64,000 nt of DNA from Pseudoduganella buxea (GTDB lineage: Bacteria; Pseudomonadota; Gammaproteobacteria; Burkholderiales; Burkholderiaceae_D), in assembly GCF_009720835.1 (NCBI RefSeq), contig NZ_WNKZ01000016.1, forward strand, positions 1-64,000, read 5' to 3'. A model generated the notes under the pieces. It was given only the letters and a program-made list of their open reading frames with translations, was not told the origin of the DNA and ran no database searches. Positions 15,654-25,130 of the stretch are shown piece by piece; position 1 is the stretch's first letter; each line of letters opens with the position of its first letter. The position numbers and the translations under genes are program-made.

Positions 15654-16310
15654 ATGCGTGCTAAACCCTTATCCATCATCGCGGGATGCGCTGCCCTGCT
15701 GCTGTCCGGCGCCGCCCTCGCCGCCGGCCCGCAGGTGTCGCTGAAGACGACGGCGGGCGAGATCGTGCTGGAGCTGAACCAGGAAAAGGCGCCGAAGACG
15801 GTGGCCAATTTCCTTGCCTACGTGAAAAGCGGATTTTACAAGGACACCATCTTCCACCGCGTGATCGACGGCTTCATGATCCAGGGCGGCGGCTATACGA
15901 AGGACCTGAAGTCGAAGCCGACCCGTCCCCCCATTCCCAGCGAATCGAAGAACGGCCTGAAGAACGAGCAATACTCGGTGGCCATGGCGCGCATGGACAA
16001 TCCGAACTCGGCCACGTCGCAGTTTTTCATCAACGTCGCCAATAACGAAGGGCTGGATTACCCCAACTTCGACGGCGTCGGCTATACGGTGTTCGGCAAG
16101 GTCATCCAGGGCCAGGAAGTGGTCGACAAGATCAAGGGCGTGCTGGTGGACGACAAGACGCCCATCTTCCAGAACGTGCCCGTCACGCCCATCGTCGTCA
16201 AGTCGGCCACGATCCTGAAGACGCCGATCAAGCGGAAGGCACCCGAGCAGCCGGCACAACCGGAGGCGGCCACGGACAATGCGCCGACGCCGGTGCCGCC
16301 GGCGCAGTAA
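15654..16310 (+). CDS. ppiA: Periplasmic cyclophilin-type peptidyl-prolyl isomerase
   Basis: This enzyme catalyses cis-trans isomerisation of Xaa-Pro bonds during folding of exported proteins. The 218-aa precursor starts with a clear signal peptide (IAGCAALLLSGAALAA, cleavage near residue 23). The cyclophilin core follows: [15 protein letters not shown] with the catalytic Arg, then the ATSQFFINVANN block. A Pro/Ala-rich tail of ~35 residues (APEQPAQPEA) is beyond the family core and probably disordered. A second cyclophilin without a signal peptide follows directly, so the pair serves periplasm and cytoplasm. Confidence 0.93.
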   Translation: MRAKPLSIIAGCAALLLSGAALAAGPQVSLKTTAGEIVLELNQEKAPKTVANFLAYVKSGFYKDTIFHRVIDGFMIQGGGYTKDLKSKPTRPPIPSESKNGLKNEQYSVAMARMDNPNSATSQFFINVANNEGLDYPNFDGVGYTVFGKVIQGQEVVDKIKGVLVDDKTPIFQNVPVTPIVVKSATILKTPIKRKAPEQPAQPEAATDNAPTPVPPAQ

Positions 16311-16377
16311 AATAGCGTTTTGCCATCGTCTGCTGTAATATCGCTGCCCCTGACTCAACCAAGACCACAGGACCACC

Positions 16378-16869
16378 ATGACCACCATCACCATCACCAC
16401 CAACAAGGGCAAGATCGTTGCCGAGCTGGACGCTGAAAAAGCACCCAAGACCGTCGAGAATTTCCTGGCCTATGCCAAGGCCGGCCACTACGACAACACC
16501 ATTTTCCACCGCGTTATCGACGGCTTCATGATCCAGGGCGGCGGTTTCGAACCCGGCATGAAACAGAAACCGGCCGACACCACGGTCGAAAACGAAGCCA
16601 AGAACGGCCTGAAGAACGAGCCCTACACCCTGGCCATGGCCCGCACGTCGGCACCGCACTCGGCCTCGGCCCAGTTCTTCATCAACGTCAAGAACAACAG
16701 CTTCCTCGACTACCCGGGCCAGGACGGCTGGGGCTATGCCGTGTTCGGCGTCGTCACCGAAGGCAAGGAAGTGGTCGACGAAATCCGCAAGGTGAAAACC
16801 ACGCGCAGCGGCATGTTTGCCGACGTGCCGGTGGAAGACGTCATCATCGAAAAAGTCGAAGCCGCGTAA
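16378..16869 (+). CDS. ppiB: Cytoplasmic cyclophilin-type peptidyl-prolyl isomerase
   Basis: This 163-aa cyclophilin has no signal peptide and acts on cytosolic proteins. The active-site block [15 protein letters not shown] and [13 protein letters not shown] are present. It is closely related to the preceding periplasmic copy, indicating an old tandem duplication. The ATG has an AGGA SD. The next gene, lpxH, begins 18 bp after its stop; the order ppiB-lpxH is common in betaproteobacteria. Confidence 0.95.
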   Translation: MTTITITTNKGKIVAELDAEKAPKTVENFLAYAKAGHYDNTIFHRVIDGFMIQGGGFEPGMKQKPADTTVENEAKNGLKNEPYTLAMARTSAPHSASAQFFINVKNNSFLDYPGQDGWGYAVFGVVTEGKEVVDEIRKVKTTRSGMFADVPVEDVIIEKVEAA

Positions 16870-16887
16870 GTCTTTCCTGATCCTGTC

Positions 16888-17628
16888 TTGATTCTTTTCA
16901 TTTCAGACCTGCACCTGCAGGAAGACCGGCCCGTCCTGACGGCAGCGTTCCTGCGCTTCGTCGACGGGCCGGCCAGGTCGGCCCGGCAGCTCTACCTGCT
17001 GGGCGACCTGTTCGAATACTGGGCCGGCGACGACGACCTCGCCACCCCTTTCCACCAGAGTATCGTCACCGCCCTGCGCGGCCTGTCCGATGCCGGTGTC
17101 GCTCTCTTCTGGATCGCCGGCAACCGCGACTTCCTCGTCGGCGACGCCTTTGCCGCCGCCGCCGGCCTGACCCTGCTGCCGGAAACCTGGGTCATCGAGG
17201 ACCATGGCCGCCGCATCGTGCTGGTCCATGGCGACGCCCAGTGTACCGACGACGTCAACTACATGGCCTTCCGCGCCCAGGTACGTCAGCCGGCCTGGCA
17301 ACGGCAGTTCCTCGCCATGCCCCTTCTTCAACGCAAGCAGATCATCGCTGGCCTGCGCGACAACAGCCGCAAGGACCAGGCGGGCAAGAGCTACGACATC
17401 ATGGACGTGACGCCGCAAGCCGTGGCCGACGTGTTCGCCCGGACGGGCGCCTCCGTCATGATCCACGGCCACACGCACCGCCCTGCCCTGCACGACGTCG
17501 ACGGCAAGCAACGCTATGTGCTGCCCGACTGGGAGCCGGAAGCCGTGCCGCCCCGGGGCGGCTGGATCGCCATCGGCGACGATGGTGTCATCGCCCGGCA
17601 TGCGCCTGACGGCAGCGTGCTGGCGTGA
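16888..17628 (+). CDS. lpxH: UDP-2,3-diacylglucosamine diphosphatase
   Basis: LpxH hydrolyses UDP-2,3-diacylglucosamine to lipid X in lipid A synthesis, as a membrane-associated Mn-dependent calcineurin-like phosphoesterase. The 246-aa protein has all metal motifs: FISDLHL at the N-terminus, GDLFEYWAGDD, GNRDFL, VHGDAQC and HGHTHRP near residue 195. The start is a TTG; no ATG or GTG lies in frame after the ppiB stop, and the family N-terminus begins just here. The gene follows ppiB by 18 bp and is probably co-transcribed with it. Confidence 0.93.
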   Translation: MILFISDLHLQEDRPVLTAAFLRFVDGPARSARQLYLLGDLFEYWAGDDDLATPFHQSIVTALRGLSDAGVALFWIAGNRDFLVGDAFAAAAGLTLLPETWVIEDHGRRIVLVHGDAQCTDDVNYMAFRAQVRQPAWQRQFLAMPLLQRKQIIAGLRDNSRKDQAGKSYDIMDVTPQAVADVFARTGASVMIHGHTHRPALHDVDGKQRYVLPDWEPEAVPPRGGWIAIGDDGVIARHAPDGSVLA

Positions 17629-17639
17629 CGTTGTAACGC

Positions 17640-18245
17640 TCAGCGGCCGTCCGGCCAGATGTCTTCCTCGCGCCACCCCAACTCCGCGAAATCTTCCGCG
17701 CGCAGGTCCGCCTCGCCGCTGGCATAGAACTCGTCCAGCTGGGGCGGTGCCACCCGGGTGCCGGCCAGCATTGCATGGATCTGGCCACGGTGGTGTACCT
17801 GATGCTGGAACAGGTGCGCCAGCAGCCGCTGGCGCGTGTCGACCTGGACCCGATCCGTGCGCAGGATCGTAACGGGCCGGTCCAGCGTGGCGTCCGTCAG
17901 GGCCGCGCAATACCCGATCAATTCGATGTCGCTCGCCTTCTGCGCGCGCCACACTTCGGCGCACGTGGCGTACGGCGCCGGCGGGCGGAAAAAGCTCTGG
18001 TAATCAGGGTGGGGCGGCTCACCGTCCCGTTCGCGCAACAGTGCATCCATATAAAACTGCTGGACGGTGACGATGTGGTTCAAGGTTGCGCCAACTCCCG
18101 GAAAGAAGTTCGTGCGCGTCATATCCTCGAATTCCGGCTGGCTCAAGGCGCTGCAGGCGCGCAGCAGCCGGTGGTCGGACCAGGCATTGTTACGGGCCTG
18201 GGCCAGCAGATAGCGCGACAGCATATCGGACGGCAAGGCGGCCAT
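17640..18245 (-). CDS. DinB-family (damage-inducible four-helix) protein
   Basis: This 201-aa member of the DinB/YfiT four-helix-bundle family has the metal-binding histidine pattern: NHIVTVQQFY in helix 2 and HLFQHQVHHRGQIHAML in helix 3. Family members are often metal-dependent thiol transferases (bacillithiol or glutathione type), but this one's substrate is unknown. The start chosen is ATG 18245 (MAALPSDMLSRYLLAQ), where family homology begins. It converges on lpxH with 11 bp between stops and is divergent from the next methyltransferase gene. The dinB name of this family is unrelated to polymerase IV. Confidence 0.82.
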   Translation of the reverse strand: MAALPSDMLSRYLLAQARNNAWSDHRLLRACSALSQPEFEDMTRTNFFPGVGATLNHIVTVQQFYMDALLRERDGEPPHPDYQSFFRPPAPYATCAEVWRAQKASDIELIGYCAALTDATLDRPVTILRTDRVQVDTRQRLLAHLFQHQVHHRGQIHAMLAGTRVAPPQLDEFYASGEADLRAEDFAELGWREEDIWPDGR

Positions 18246-18306
18246 GCGGCTCTCCCATGTGGAGGAACTGACCGCAAGCTTACCCCAAAGCGGACAGGGA
18301 GCGAAC

Positions 18307-19131
18307 ATGGACGAGGACATCACCCCGGCACTGACGGAACGCCAACGAAACGAACTCGATTACCACCGGCACCACGCGCGCCAGCACGAGCACATGGTGC
18401 GCCGGCCGTTCTCCTTCGACGTGCTGGACCGGCCCGGGCGGCGCTGGTGGAATGCCTACTGGCAGATGTATGCCTACCTTACAACCCTGGACCTGCGCGG
18501 GCGCCGCGTGCTGGTGGTGGGCTGCGGCTTCGGCGAGGACGCGCTGCGCCTGGCGCGCCTGGGCGCGCACGTCCATGCCTTCGACCTGAGCCCGGATTCG
18601 CTCTCCATCGCGCGGCGCCTGGCCGAACGGGAAAACCTGGCCGTGCAGTTCGCGCAAATGCCGGCCGAGGCGCTGACCTACCCGGACGATTTTTTCGATT
18701 GCGTGCTGGCGCGCGACATCCTGCATCATGTCGACATTCCCGCCGCCCTAGCCGAAATCCGGCGTGTGGCGCGCCCGGGCGCCCTGTTCGTCGTCAATGA
18801 AATCTACTCGCATTCCGTGACGGACGTGATCCGCCGTTCACGCCTGGTGGAAGGCTTCCTGTACCCGCGCATGTGCCGGTTGATCTATGGCCCGGGCCAG
18901 CCCTACATCACGGCGGACGAGCGCAAGATGACGCAGCACGATATCGCGCTGGTGTGCACCATCCTGCCCCGACTGGAACTGTCGCGCCACTTTAATTTCC
19001 TCGTCACACGCATCCTGCCCGAGAGCTCGACGCTGCTGGCCCGTATCGATCGCCTGCTGCTGCTGGCGCTGCGCCCCGTGGCCGACCTGTGTGCCGGACG
19101 CCGGCTGTTCGCCGGGCGCATCGTCAAGTAG
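18307..19131 (+). CDS. Class I SAM-dependent methyltransferase (Methyltransf_11 type)
   Basis: This is a 274-aa soluble methyltransferase. SAM-binding motif I is VLVVGCGFGEDALRLA (~residues 69-84), motif II the acidic AFDLSPDSLS, and LARDILHHVD is the post-II segment. The ~65 residues before the Rossmann fold are His/Arg-rich (DYHRHHARQHEHMVRRPF). The ATG has a GGGAG SD. The substrate is unknown. Its 3' end overlaps by 8 bp the stop of the convergent TPR gene. Confidence 0.85.
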   Translation: MDEDITPALTERQRNELDYHRHHARQHEHMVRRPFSFDVLDRPGRRWWNAYWQMYAYLTTLDLRGRRVLVVGCGFGEDALRLARLGAHVHAFDLSPDSLSIARRLAERENLAVQFAQMPAEALTYPDDFFDCVLARDILHHVDIPAALAEIRRVARPGALFVVNEIYSHSVTDVIRRSRLVEGFLYPRMCRLIYGPGQPYITADERKMTQHDIALVCTILPRLELSRHFNFLVTRILPESSTLLARIDRLLLLALRPVADLCAGRRLFAGRIVK

Positions 19132-19894
19132 CGGTACCCTGCTGGGCGGGTACGCTGGCGAAGGCTGCCTCCAGGCGGTGCACCAGTGGCAGGTTCATCG
19201 CGTGGGTGTGGCGGTTCCAGTGATCCATCGTCGATTGCAACTCGTTCTGCAGCCGGTGCGCCAGCTGGTACTGGCGCGCGCCGGCCGCCCAGATGGCGAA
19301 TTCCGCCTTCGCCTCGAAGCTGCCGAAGCGGTCGACGGTCGCCTCGAACTCGGCGCGCGCGGCGGCATCGTCACCAAGACCGGCATGGGCTCGCGCCAGC
19401 AGCAGCCCCACCTGCTCGGCGCGAAAGCCGGCATCGGCACGGCGTATCGTTTGCAGGTGCGCGAGCGCCTCGGCGTTGCGCCCGCAGGCCAGGTTGGCGC
19501 GCGCCGCGCCCAGGCGGATCTCCGGATCGCTGGCGAACGGGCCGTCCAGGCAGGCTTCGTAGGTTTCGGCCGCCTCGATCGCCTCGCCCGACTGCAGCAG
19601 CGCATCGGCCAGGCGCATGCGGTGCTGCGCCGTCGGCGTGAAGTCGAAAGCGGCGCGCGCGGCGCGCAGCTCGCGGGTCGGGTCGAGCAGCTGCGCCGCG
19701 CCGGCAACGGCCTTGCCGGCATTGCGCTGCAGGCGCGAGGCCGGCAGGTAGATGCCAAAGAAGTAGACCACGCTGCCCAGCAGGGGGAAGGCAAAGAGGA
19801 TCATCAGCCAATACATCTGCTGGCGGCTGCGGACCGCATGCACGGCAAAGAACAGGGCGACCAGGACATGCAAGCCGATACCGAGGACGGGCAT
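19124..19894 (-). CDS. Membrane-anchored tetratricopeptide-repeat protein
   Basis: This 256-aa protein has two N-terminal hydrophobic segments resembling a PLDc_N region (LHVLVALFFAVHAV and MYWLMILFAFPLLGSVVYFF, residues 6-47). TPR-like helical pairs follow from ~75 onward (RMRLADALLQSGEAIEAAET, then ARANLACGRNAEALAHLQ). It probably sits in the inner membrane with cytoplasmic TPRs for protein contacts. The start is the ATG at 19894, immediately before the first hydrophobic segment; upstream frame content is Arg-rich and unlike protein. Its partners are unknown. Confidence 0.78.
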   Translation of the reverse strand: MPVLGIGLHVLVALFFAVHAVRSRQQMYWLMILFAFPLLGSVVYFFGIYLPASRLQRNAGKAVAGAAQLLDPTRELRAARAAFDFTPTAQHRMRLADALLQSGEAIEAAETYEACLDGPFASDPEIRLGAARANLACGRNAEALAHLQTIRRADAGFRAEQVGLLLARAHAGLGDDAAARAEFEATVDRFGSFEAKAEFAIWAAGARQYQLAHRLQNELQSTMDHWNRHTHAMNLPLVHRLEAAFASVPAQQGTAT

Positions 19895-19988
19895 GGCGAC
19901 TCCGACGAAAAGGGACGAGTGCCGATTGTAGGCAATCGCGGCGCGGCCGACAACCGCGCGCGCCCCATCCCCTGCAGCTTGCGTGATG

Positions 19989-20570
19989 CTACCTGGCCGG
20001 CGCCGGCTCCACCCGTACCGACAGGCCGGTCGGCGTCGTGCGGATGGCCGTGGCAATGAACTGCACGCCGCCATAGCGCAGGTCTTCCGGCTTGAAGCTA
20101 TAGAGCGGCACGTCGCGTACCATGCGGTCGATGACGACATTGCCGGCCGCCGTCAGCTGCCCTTGCAACGCGCCGTCGACGCCGTCGATGGCGAAGCGCT
20201 CGATGCGGGCGTCGGCCAGCACGACGGCATTGCGCACATTGTCCACCAGCAGGCGGCCGGACAGCATCACCGTGCCTTGCAGGGCGCGGCGCACCAGCGG
20301 CGTCGACGCCGACACGTCCGTCTCCAGCGCCACGCGATCGTTATCGCGCTGCAGCGACAGGCGGGGCCGCGACAGCTCCAGGTCGAACACTGCCAGCGCG
20401 CGCTGCTGGATCGGGAAGCGCCCTTCCAGCTGGCGCTGCAGCTTCGGCAAGGGAATATCGACGTCGCGCGGGCCGGCCAGGCCGGCGCAGCCCGACAAGA
20501 CGGCGCCAACGGCCGCCAGCGCCAGCAACTGGCCCACGCGCCGGCGGCCGGCATGCAACTTGATGTTCAT
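19989..20570 (-). CDS. DUF1439-family lipoprotein
   Basis: This 193-aa precursor has a lipoprotein signal peptide: basic start, hydrophobic LLALAAVGAVLSGC with lipobox LSGC at ~residues 25-28. The mature part matches the YceB/DUF1439 group (IPLPKLQRQLEGRFPI and a repeated beta-rich pattern), a tubular lipid-binding-like fold of unknown role. It is presumably attached to the outer membrane because no Asp follows the lipidated Cys (CAGLAG). It is divergent from the DUF72 gene. Confidence 0.85.
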   Translation of the reverse strand: MNIKLHAGRRRVGQLLALAAVGAVLSGCAGLAGPRDVDIPLPKLQRQLEGRFPIQQRALAVFDLELSRPRLSLQRDNDRVALETDVSASTPLVRRALQGTVMLSGRLLVDNVRNAVVLADARIERFAIDGVDGALQGQLTAAGNVVIDRMVRDVPLYSFKPEDLRYGGVQFIATAIRTTPTGLSVRVEPAPAR

Positions 20571-20680
20571 GAAGCGTCCTTTTGATTTTCGGTCAACGGC
20601 GCATGATAGCGCACCGGGCGCAACCGGGAGAACGGGCCACGGGGACGTCCCGCGCGCGCCGTTTCCCGTACAGTAGCGGC

Positions 20681-21427
20681 ATGAGCCAATCGACCTTGCA
20701 AGCCTCCCCTTCCACGCCTGCCACGCCCCTCATCGGCTGTGCCGGCTGGTCGCTGCCGGGCGCCGCGGCGGAACACTTCCCGGCCGCCGGCAGCCACCTG
20801 GAACGCTACGCCGCCGTGTTCAACTGCGTGGAGATCAATTCCTCGTTCTACCGGCCGCACCAGCCCAAGACGTATGCGCGCTGGGCTGCCGCCACGCCGC
20901 CCCACTTCCGCTTCGCCGTCAAGCTGCCCAAGGCCATCACGCACGAGGCCCGGCTGGTGGGCGTCGACGACGCCCTGGCCCGCTTTGCCGGCGAGGCCGG
21001 CGCGCTGCAGGAGAAGCTCGGCTGCATCCTCGTGCAACTGCCGCCCAGCCTCGTGCTGGACCCGGCGGCCGCCGGTGCCCTGTTCGCCGCGCTGCACCAG
21101 CGCTTCGACTGCCTGCTCGCGTGCGAGGCGCGCCATCCCAGCTGGTTCACGCCGGCAGGCACGCAGCTGCTGCGCGACAATGGCGTCACGCGCGTGCTGG
21201 CCGATCCCGTGGTGGGCTACACGGGCCCGTTCGAGCCGACGGCGCCGCAGGCCTATGTGCGCCTGCACGGCAGTCCCCGCATCTATTACTCGGCCTACGA
21301 CGCGCAGCGCCTGGCCGACGTGCACGCATGGCTGAAAAATCAGCAGCAGGCCTGGTGCATCTTCGACAATACGGCGGGCGGCGCGGCCGTGCCCGATGCA
21401 CTGGCCCTGATGGGTATGTCAGAATGA
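20681..21427 (+). CDS. DUF72-family protein (YecE-like)
   Basis: This 248-aa TIM-barrel-like protein is of the DUF72/YecE family. Typical blocks are IGCAGWSLPG near the N-terminus, FNCVEINSSFYRPHQPKTYARW, FRFAVKLPKAITH and a C-terminal AYVRLHGSPRIYYSAYD. The biochemical role of the family is unsettled. The start is ATG 20681; the SD is weak. Only 4 bp separate its stop from the LysR gene, so the two are probably one transcript. Confidence 0.87.
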   Translation: MSQSTLQASPSTPATPLIGCAGWSLPGAAAEHFPAAGSHLERYAAVFNCVEINSSFYRPHQPKTYARWAAATPPHFRFAVKLPKAITHEARLVGVDDALARFAGEAGALQEKLGCILVQLPPSLVLDPAAAGALFAALHQRFDCLLACEARHPSWFTPAGTQLLRDNGVTRVLADPVVGYTGPFEPTAPQAYVRLHGSPRIYYSAYDAQRLADVHAWLKNQQQAWCIFDNTAGGAAVPDALALMGMSE

Positions 21428-21431
21428 GGGG

Positions 21432-22337
21432 ATGATCACGCTGCGCAATGTCGACCTGAACCTGCTCAAAGCCCTCGACGTCCTGCTGGACGAACGCAAT
21501 GTCACGCGCGCCGCGGCCCGTCTGGCGCTGACCCAGCCGGCCCTGAGCGGCATGCTGACGCGCCTGCGCGAAAGCTTCGACGATCCCCTGTTCGTGCGGG
21601 CCCAGCGCGGCATGGTGCCGACCCAGCGCGCGCTCGACCTGGCCCGGCCCGTCAAGCAGGTGCTGGCCGAGATCGAGGCGCTGCTGCAGCCGCCCGTGTT
21701 CGATCCGGCCAGCGCCACCCTGACCGTCACCATCGTCGCCACCGATTACGCGCTGCGCGCCGTCGCCCTGCCTTTCGTGGCGGCCGTCAAGCGCCAGGCC
21801 CCCCATATCCGCGTGGCGCTGATGCCGGTCGAAAGCAGCGTGACGGTGCTGCCAAGGCTGGAACGGGGCGAGATCGACCTGGCCCTGATGACACCGGAGC
21901 ACACGTCGCCGGAGCTGCACGCGCGGCGCCTGTACGACGAACGCTATGTGTGCGCGATGCGCGCCGATCACCCGGCCGCGCGCGAGGAGCTGACCCTGGA
22001 CCGCTTCTGCGCGCTCGATCACGCGCTGGTGTCGTACACGGGCGGCGGCTTCGCCGGCGTGACGGACGAAGCGCTGGCGCAGCTGGGCCGCACCCGCAAT
22101 GTGACGATATCGGTGAAATCATTCCTGATCGTGCCGGAACTGCTGCGCACCAGCGACCTCGTGGCCGTGGTGCCGAGCCGGCTGGTAGCGGGGCTGGAAG
22201 GGCTGGCGGTGATGGAGCCGCCGCTGCCCGTACCGGGCTTCACGAAACTGGTCGCGTGGCACGAGCGCACCCACCGCGACGCCGGCCACCGCTGGCTGCG
22301 CGAACTGCTGTTCGCCACCTGCGGCACGCCGGACTGA
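21432..22337 (+). CDS. LysR-family transcriptional regulator
   Basis: This 301-aa LysR-type regulator has an N-terminal winged helix-turn-helix (NVTRAAARLALTQPALSGML, residues ~21-40) and a C-terminal periplasmic-binding-like effector domain. The start is ATG 21432 with GAGGGG upstream. It follows the DUF72 gene closely and ends 10 bp from the convergent Old Yellow Enzyme gene. Control of either neighbour is possible but not shown; the effector is unknown. Confidence 0.88.
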   Translation: MITLRNVDLNLLKALDVLLDERNVTRAAARLALTQPALSGMLTRLRESFDDPLFVRAQRGMVPTQRALDLARPVKQVLAEIEALLQPPVFDPASATLTVTIVATDYALRAVALPFVAAVKRQAPHIRVALMPVESSVTVLPRLERGEIDLALMTPEHTSPELHARRLYDERYVCAMRADHPAAREELTLDRFCALDHALVSYTGGGFAGVTDEALAQLGRTRNVTISVKSFLIVPELLRTSDLVAVVPSRLVAGLEGLAVMEPPLPVPGFTKLVAWHERTHRDAGHRWLRELLFATCGTPD

Positions 22338-22347
22338 GGACCCGCCC

Positions 22348-23448
22348 TTACTCCTGCACGCGATAGCGTTCCAGCCAGTGCGCGTACGGCGCCGGCAGCA
22401 CCCACGACGGGTCCTTCAATTCCAACTGTTTCGCGGCCTGGTAGGGGTAATGGGGGTTGGCCAGGTGGGCGCGGCCCACCATCACCAGGTCCATCTGGCC
22501 GTTGGCGACGACCCGTTCGGCGATATGCGGCGCATCGATGCCCCATGACGACGCCACCGGCAGTTCCGCCTCGCGCCGCACCCGTTCGGCCACCGGCGCC
22601 AGGAAGCCGGCACCCCATGGGATATTCGCCTGCGGCGTCGAGAAGCCGACGCTGACGTTGAGCATATCGAGCCCGCCCGCGCGCATCTGCTTGACCAATG
22701 CGACCGATGCGGCCAGGGTCTCTTCGTCGCGCCCGTCGTACTCGATGACGCCGAAGCGGGCCGTCAGCGGCAGTTCCTGCGGCCACACCTTGCGCACTGC
22801 CGCCAGGGTCTCCAGCAGGAAGCGGCTGCGCCCTGCCAGGCTGCCGCCGTATTCGTCGTCGCGCCGGTTGGCGTCGACATTGAAGAAGCTCTGCGCCAGG
22901 TAGCCGTGGGCGAAGTGCAGCTCGAGCCACTGGAAGCCGGCCGCCAGCGCGCGTTGGGCGGCGGCGACGAAGTCCTGCTGGACGCGCGCGATATCGTCGC
23001 GCGTCATGGCGCGGGGCACCTGCGGCAGATTGGCGCCGAAGGCGATGGCGGACGGCGCGATGGTTTCCCAGCCGCGCGCGTCGCTTGCCGCGATATGGTC
23101 GTCGCCTTCCCATGGCCGGTTGGCGCTGGCCTTGCGGCCCGCATGGGCGATCTGGATGCCCGGCACGGCGCCGGCGGCCTTGATGCTGGCGGCAATCTGC
23201 GCCATGCCGGCCGTGTGCTCGTCGCTCCACAGGCCCGTGCAACCGGGCGTGATGCGGCCTTCCGGCGACACGGCGGTCGCCTCGACGATGACGAGGCCGG
23301 CGCCGCCGCGCGCGATCTGCGCGTAGTGCACCTGGTGCCAGTCGTTGACGAAACCGTCGGTGGCGCTGTACTGGCACATCGGCGGCACGGCGATGCGGTT
23401 GCGCAGGGTGACATCCTTCAGGGTAAACGGGGAAAAGAGTGCGGACAT
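22348..23448 (-). CDS. NADH:flavin oxidoreductase, Old Yellow Enzyme family (YqjM-like)
   Basis: This 366-aa FMN-dependent ene-reductase reduces activated C=C bonds with NAD(P)H. Features are an N-terminal SPFTLKDVTLRNRIAVPP strand, the YqjM-type cysteine in PPMCQYSATDGF, the substrate-binding His in IQIAHAGRKA, AHGYLAQSFFN, and a C-terminal phosphate-binding VMVGRAHLANPHYP. The start is ATG 23448 with SD AAGGAACC. Members of this group are often induced by electrophile or oxidative stress; nothing in the sequence identifies the natural substrate. Confidence 0.9.
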   Translation of the reverse strand: MSALFSPFTLKDVTLRNRIAVPPMCQYSATDGFVNDWHQVHYAQIARGGAGLVIVEATAVSPEGRITPGCTGLWSDEHTAGMAQIAASIKAAGAVPGIQIAHAGRKASANRPWEGDDHIAASDARGWETIAPSAIAFGANLPQVPRAMTRDDIARVQQDFVAAAQRALAAGFQWLELHFAHGYLAQSFFNVDANRRDDEYGGSLAGRSRFLLETLAAVRKVWPQELPLTARFGVIEYDGRDEETLAASVALVKQMRAGGLDMLNVSVGFSTPQANIPWGAGFLAPVAERVRREAELPVASSWGIDAPHIAERVVANGQMDLVMVGRAHLANPHYPYQAAKQLELKDPSWVLPAPYAHWLERYRVQE

Positions 23449-23945
23449 AAGGTTCCTTGTTGGCTTGGTTTGTCTGAAGCGTGCCCAGGGCCTTGGCAAG
23501 CATTGCTGCGGGGGCCAGGCCGTCGATCCCCGCCGCCGTGGTGGAAAACGATGTCTGACACGTCGGCGTGATATGCCGGCTGCCGGCCACGCCGGCATGT
23601 CGTTCAGCTGGGCGCAGGCGTGGGCAGCGGTGAGGCAGGCCACGGTGATTCACTGGAAACGTCGTTATCGGTCGTGCCGGACAGGCAGGCGGCGAACCAG
23701 ACGATGGCGTGCTGTACTTCGGGCTTGTGCTGTGGTTCGCTCACTGCGCTGTCCTGCCGGGGTAAGGGAGAGCGTCATGGTGCGTTGCAGCGAGACATAA
23801 GTCCAATCGTCAATCCGAATCCTATGCATCAGGAAAAATGATATCAGAATATGGCTCGGGTCGCTGACCGGGCCGCAGCCGTCCAGGGAAGGCCGCCCCG
23901 GGTCTCAAACCCGAGTGGCACTTCGCCTGGGATGTCATTGCTGGT
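23449..23945. other. Intergenic region, no gene recognised
   Basis: About 500 bp lie between the ene-reductase start and the end of the DUF6683 gene. Short open frames exist on both strands but lack an SD, homology or a plausible composition. A promoter for the ene-reductase should lie at the left side; I could not single one out. Confidence 0.5.
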
Positions 23946-24677
23946 TCAGCGCAGCACCAGTCCGGTCTTGGTAAGCTGCACCCGATCGGCGTCGGTCTTG
24001 AGGAGCTGCTCGAGGTAGCTCTTGGCGGCGCGCTGCAGGTTGCGCGCCACCTGCGCATCGGGTCGTTGCTTCAACCCATCGCGCGTGAGCGCCATGTAGG
24101 TTCCCAGGATGGCCATCTGCTCGTAGAGTTCCTGCTTCTGCGCGTCGGAGGTGTGCGCGAAGGCACCGTTGCTGGCCAGCGCCAGGCGCATTTGATTTAC
24201 CAAGGCCTGGAAGTTCTGGTCGGGGAAGTCGACGTCGCGGTAGGCCATGTAACTACCCGCTATAAACGCCGCCACCGCACCGCCCACATCATTGCGTGGA
24301 ATGCCGAACTGCGCCTCGATCTTGCGATAGCCCGAGAGCAGCTCCTTGAACAGCGCCTCCACCCTGGCCCGCTGGCCGGGAGGATAGGACGCCACGAGAG
24401 CGCGGGCTGGCGGCACGCCGGGAACGGCGGCGAAGGACACCGGCCGCGGCAGCCGGCCTTTTGCCGCGCCGTCATTGGAGCGGCCCAACGACTGCTCCAC
24501 CGACTCGCCGAAGATCGTCTTGTGGCTCTTTTCCAGCCGGCCCATCATGGAAGGGATGGCCATCTGGTTGGCGAATGTTCCGGCGTCCATCATGAAGGGC
24601 GTATCGGCCAAGGCGACCTGCCACACGAGCAGGCCGCCCGCCAATCCGATCCCGAACCGCACGATGTTCCCATACAT
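23946..24677 (-). CDS. DUF6683-family exported protein
   Basis: This 243-aa precursor has a signal peptide (IVRFGIGLAGGLLVWQVALA, cleavage near residue 24). The mature part is mainly helical, with a conserved-looking block of Tyr and Lys followed by AQFGIPRNDVGGAVAAFIAG and SYMAYRDVDFPDQNFQAL. I assign it to DUF6683 from memory of this pattern. The start ATG has a perfect SD (AAGGAGG). Function is unknown; secretion to the periplasm is inferred. Confidence 0.7.
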   Translation of the reverse strand: MYGNIVRFGIGLAGGLLVWQVALADTPFMMDAGTFANQMAIPSMMGRLEKSHKTIFGESVEQSLGRSNDGAAKGRLPRPVSFAAVPGVPPARALVASYPPGQRARVEALFKELLSGYRKIEAQFGIPRNDVGGAVAAFIAGSYMAYRDVDFPDQNFQALVNQMRLALASNGAFAHTSDAQKQELYEQMAILGTYMALTRDGLKQRPDAQVARNLQRAAKSYLEQLLKTDADRVQLTKTGLVLR

Positions 24678-24932
24678 ACGAAACCTCCTTGAACGACGAA
24701 AAGGCCCCTCTGCCGGGGTTGCAGGCGGAAGCGGAGCGGAATCCTGGCAAACCATTGCGGCCACCGACGCCACGCAATTCTTCGCATTGATCGACTTTCG
24801 CGTGCGAAAGTGCGCTGGTCCGTCTCAGTTCAGCTCAATCGCCACGAGTTAGCTGGACACTCGTGAGCCGTTCAGAATGCCTTCGCTCGAACGCTACTGG
24901 CGAAAGCCTGTCATTCAATCCATGACGGGCTC

Positions 24933-25130
24933 CGGCGTGCGCCATACCGCCAGAAACCTGGCCGTATCCGCGGCTGCACCACTTCGCCGGCGCCGCCCCG
25001 GGACCGGGCAGTGCTGTTCGTGCAGCCGCGGGGGCAGCTCGGTTTCATACATGTCGATGGCGCCGGCGCTGCGCGGGTCCAGCCGCCGGTTCAGCTGCAG
25101 CTCGCCCATGATGAGGCCCCGCTGCGAAAC
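24933..25130 (-). pseudogene. Decayed internal fragment of a DUF5916 outer-membrane protein gene
   Basis: On the minus strand this ~200-bp stretch closely resembles an internal part of the intact gene 1.7 kb away (around 26830-27020). Frame fragments such as GELQLNRRLDPRSAGAIDMYETEL correspond to GELQVNRRLGPRSFGAIDTYETEL in the parent. There are substitutions and frame-disrupting differences, and both ends of the gene are missing. Its left part (to about 25045) is free-standing; its right part is read in another frame by the neighbouring YkgJ gene. Confidence 0.8.

Noticed and set aside
24795..24810. CTTTCGC-GT-GCGAAAG dyad upstream of the DUF6683 gene as an operator
   Set aside because: A single 7-bp dyad more than 110 bp from the start with no promoter element nearby is too weak to call.
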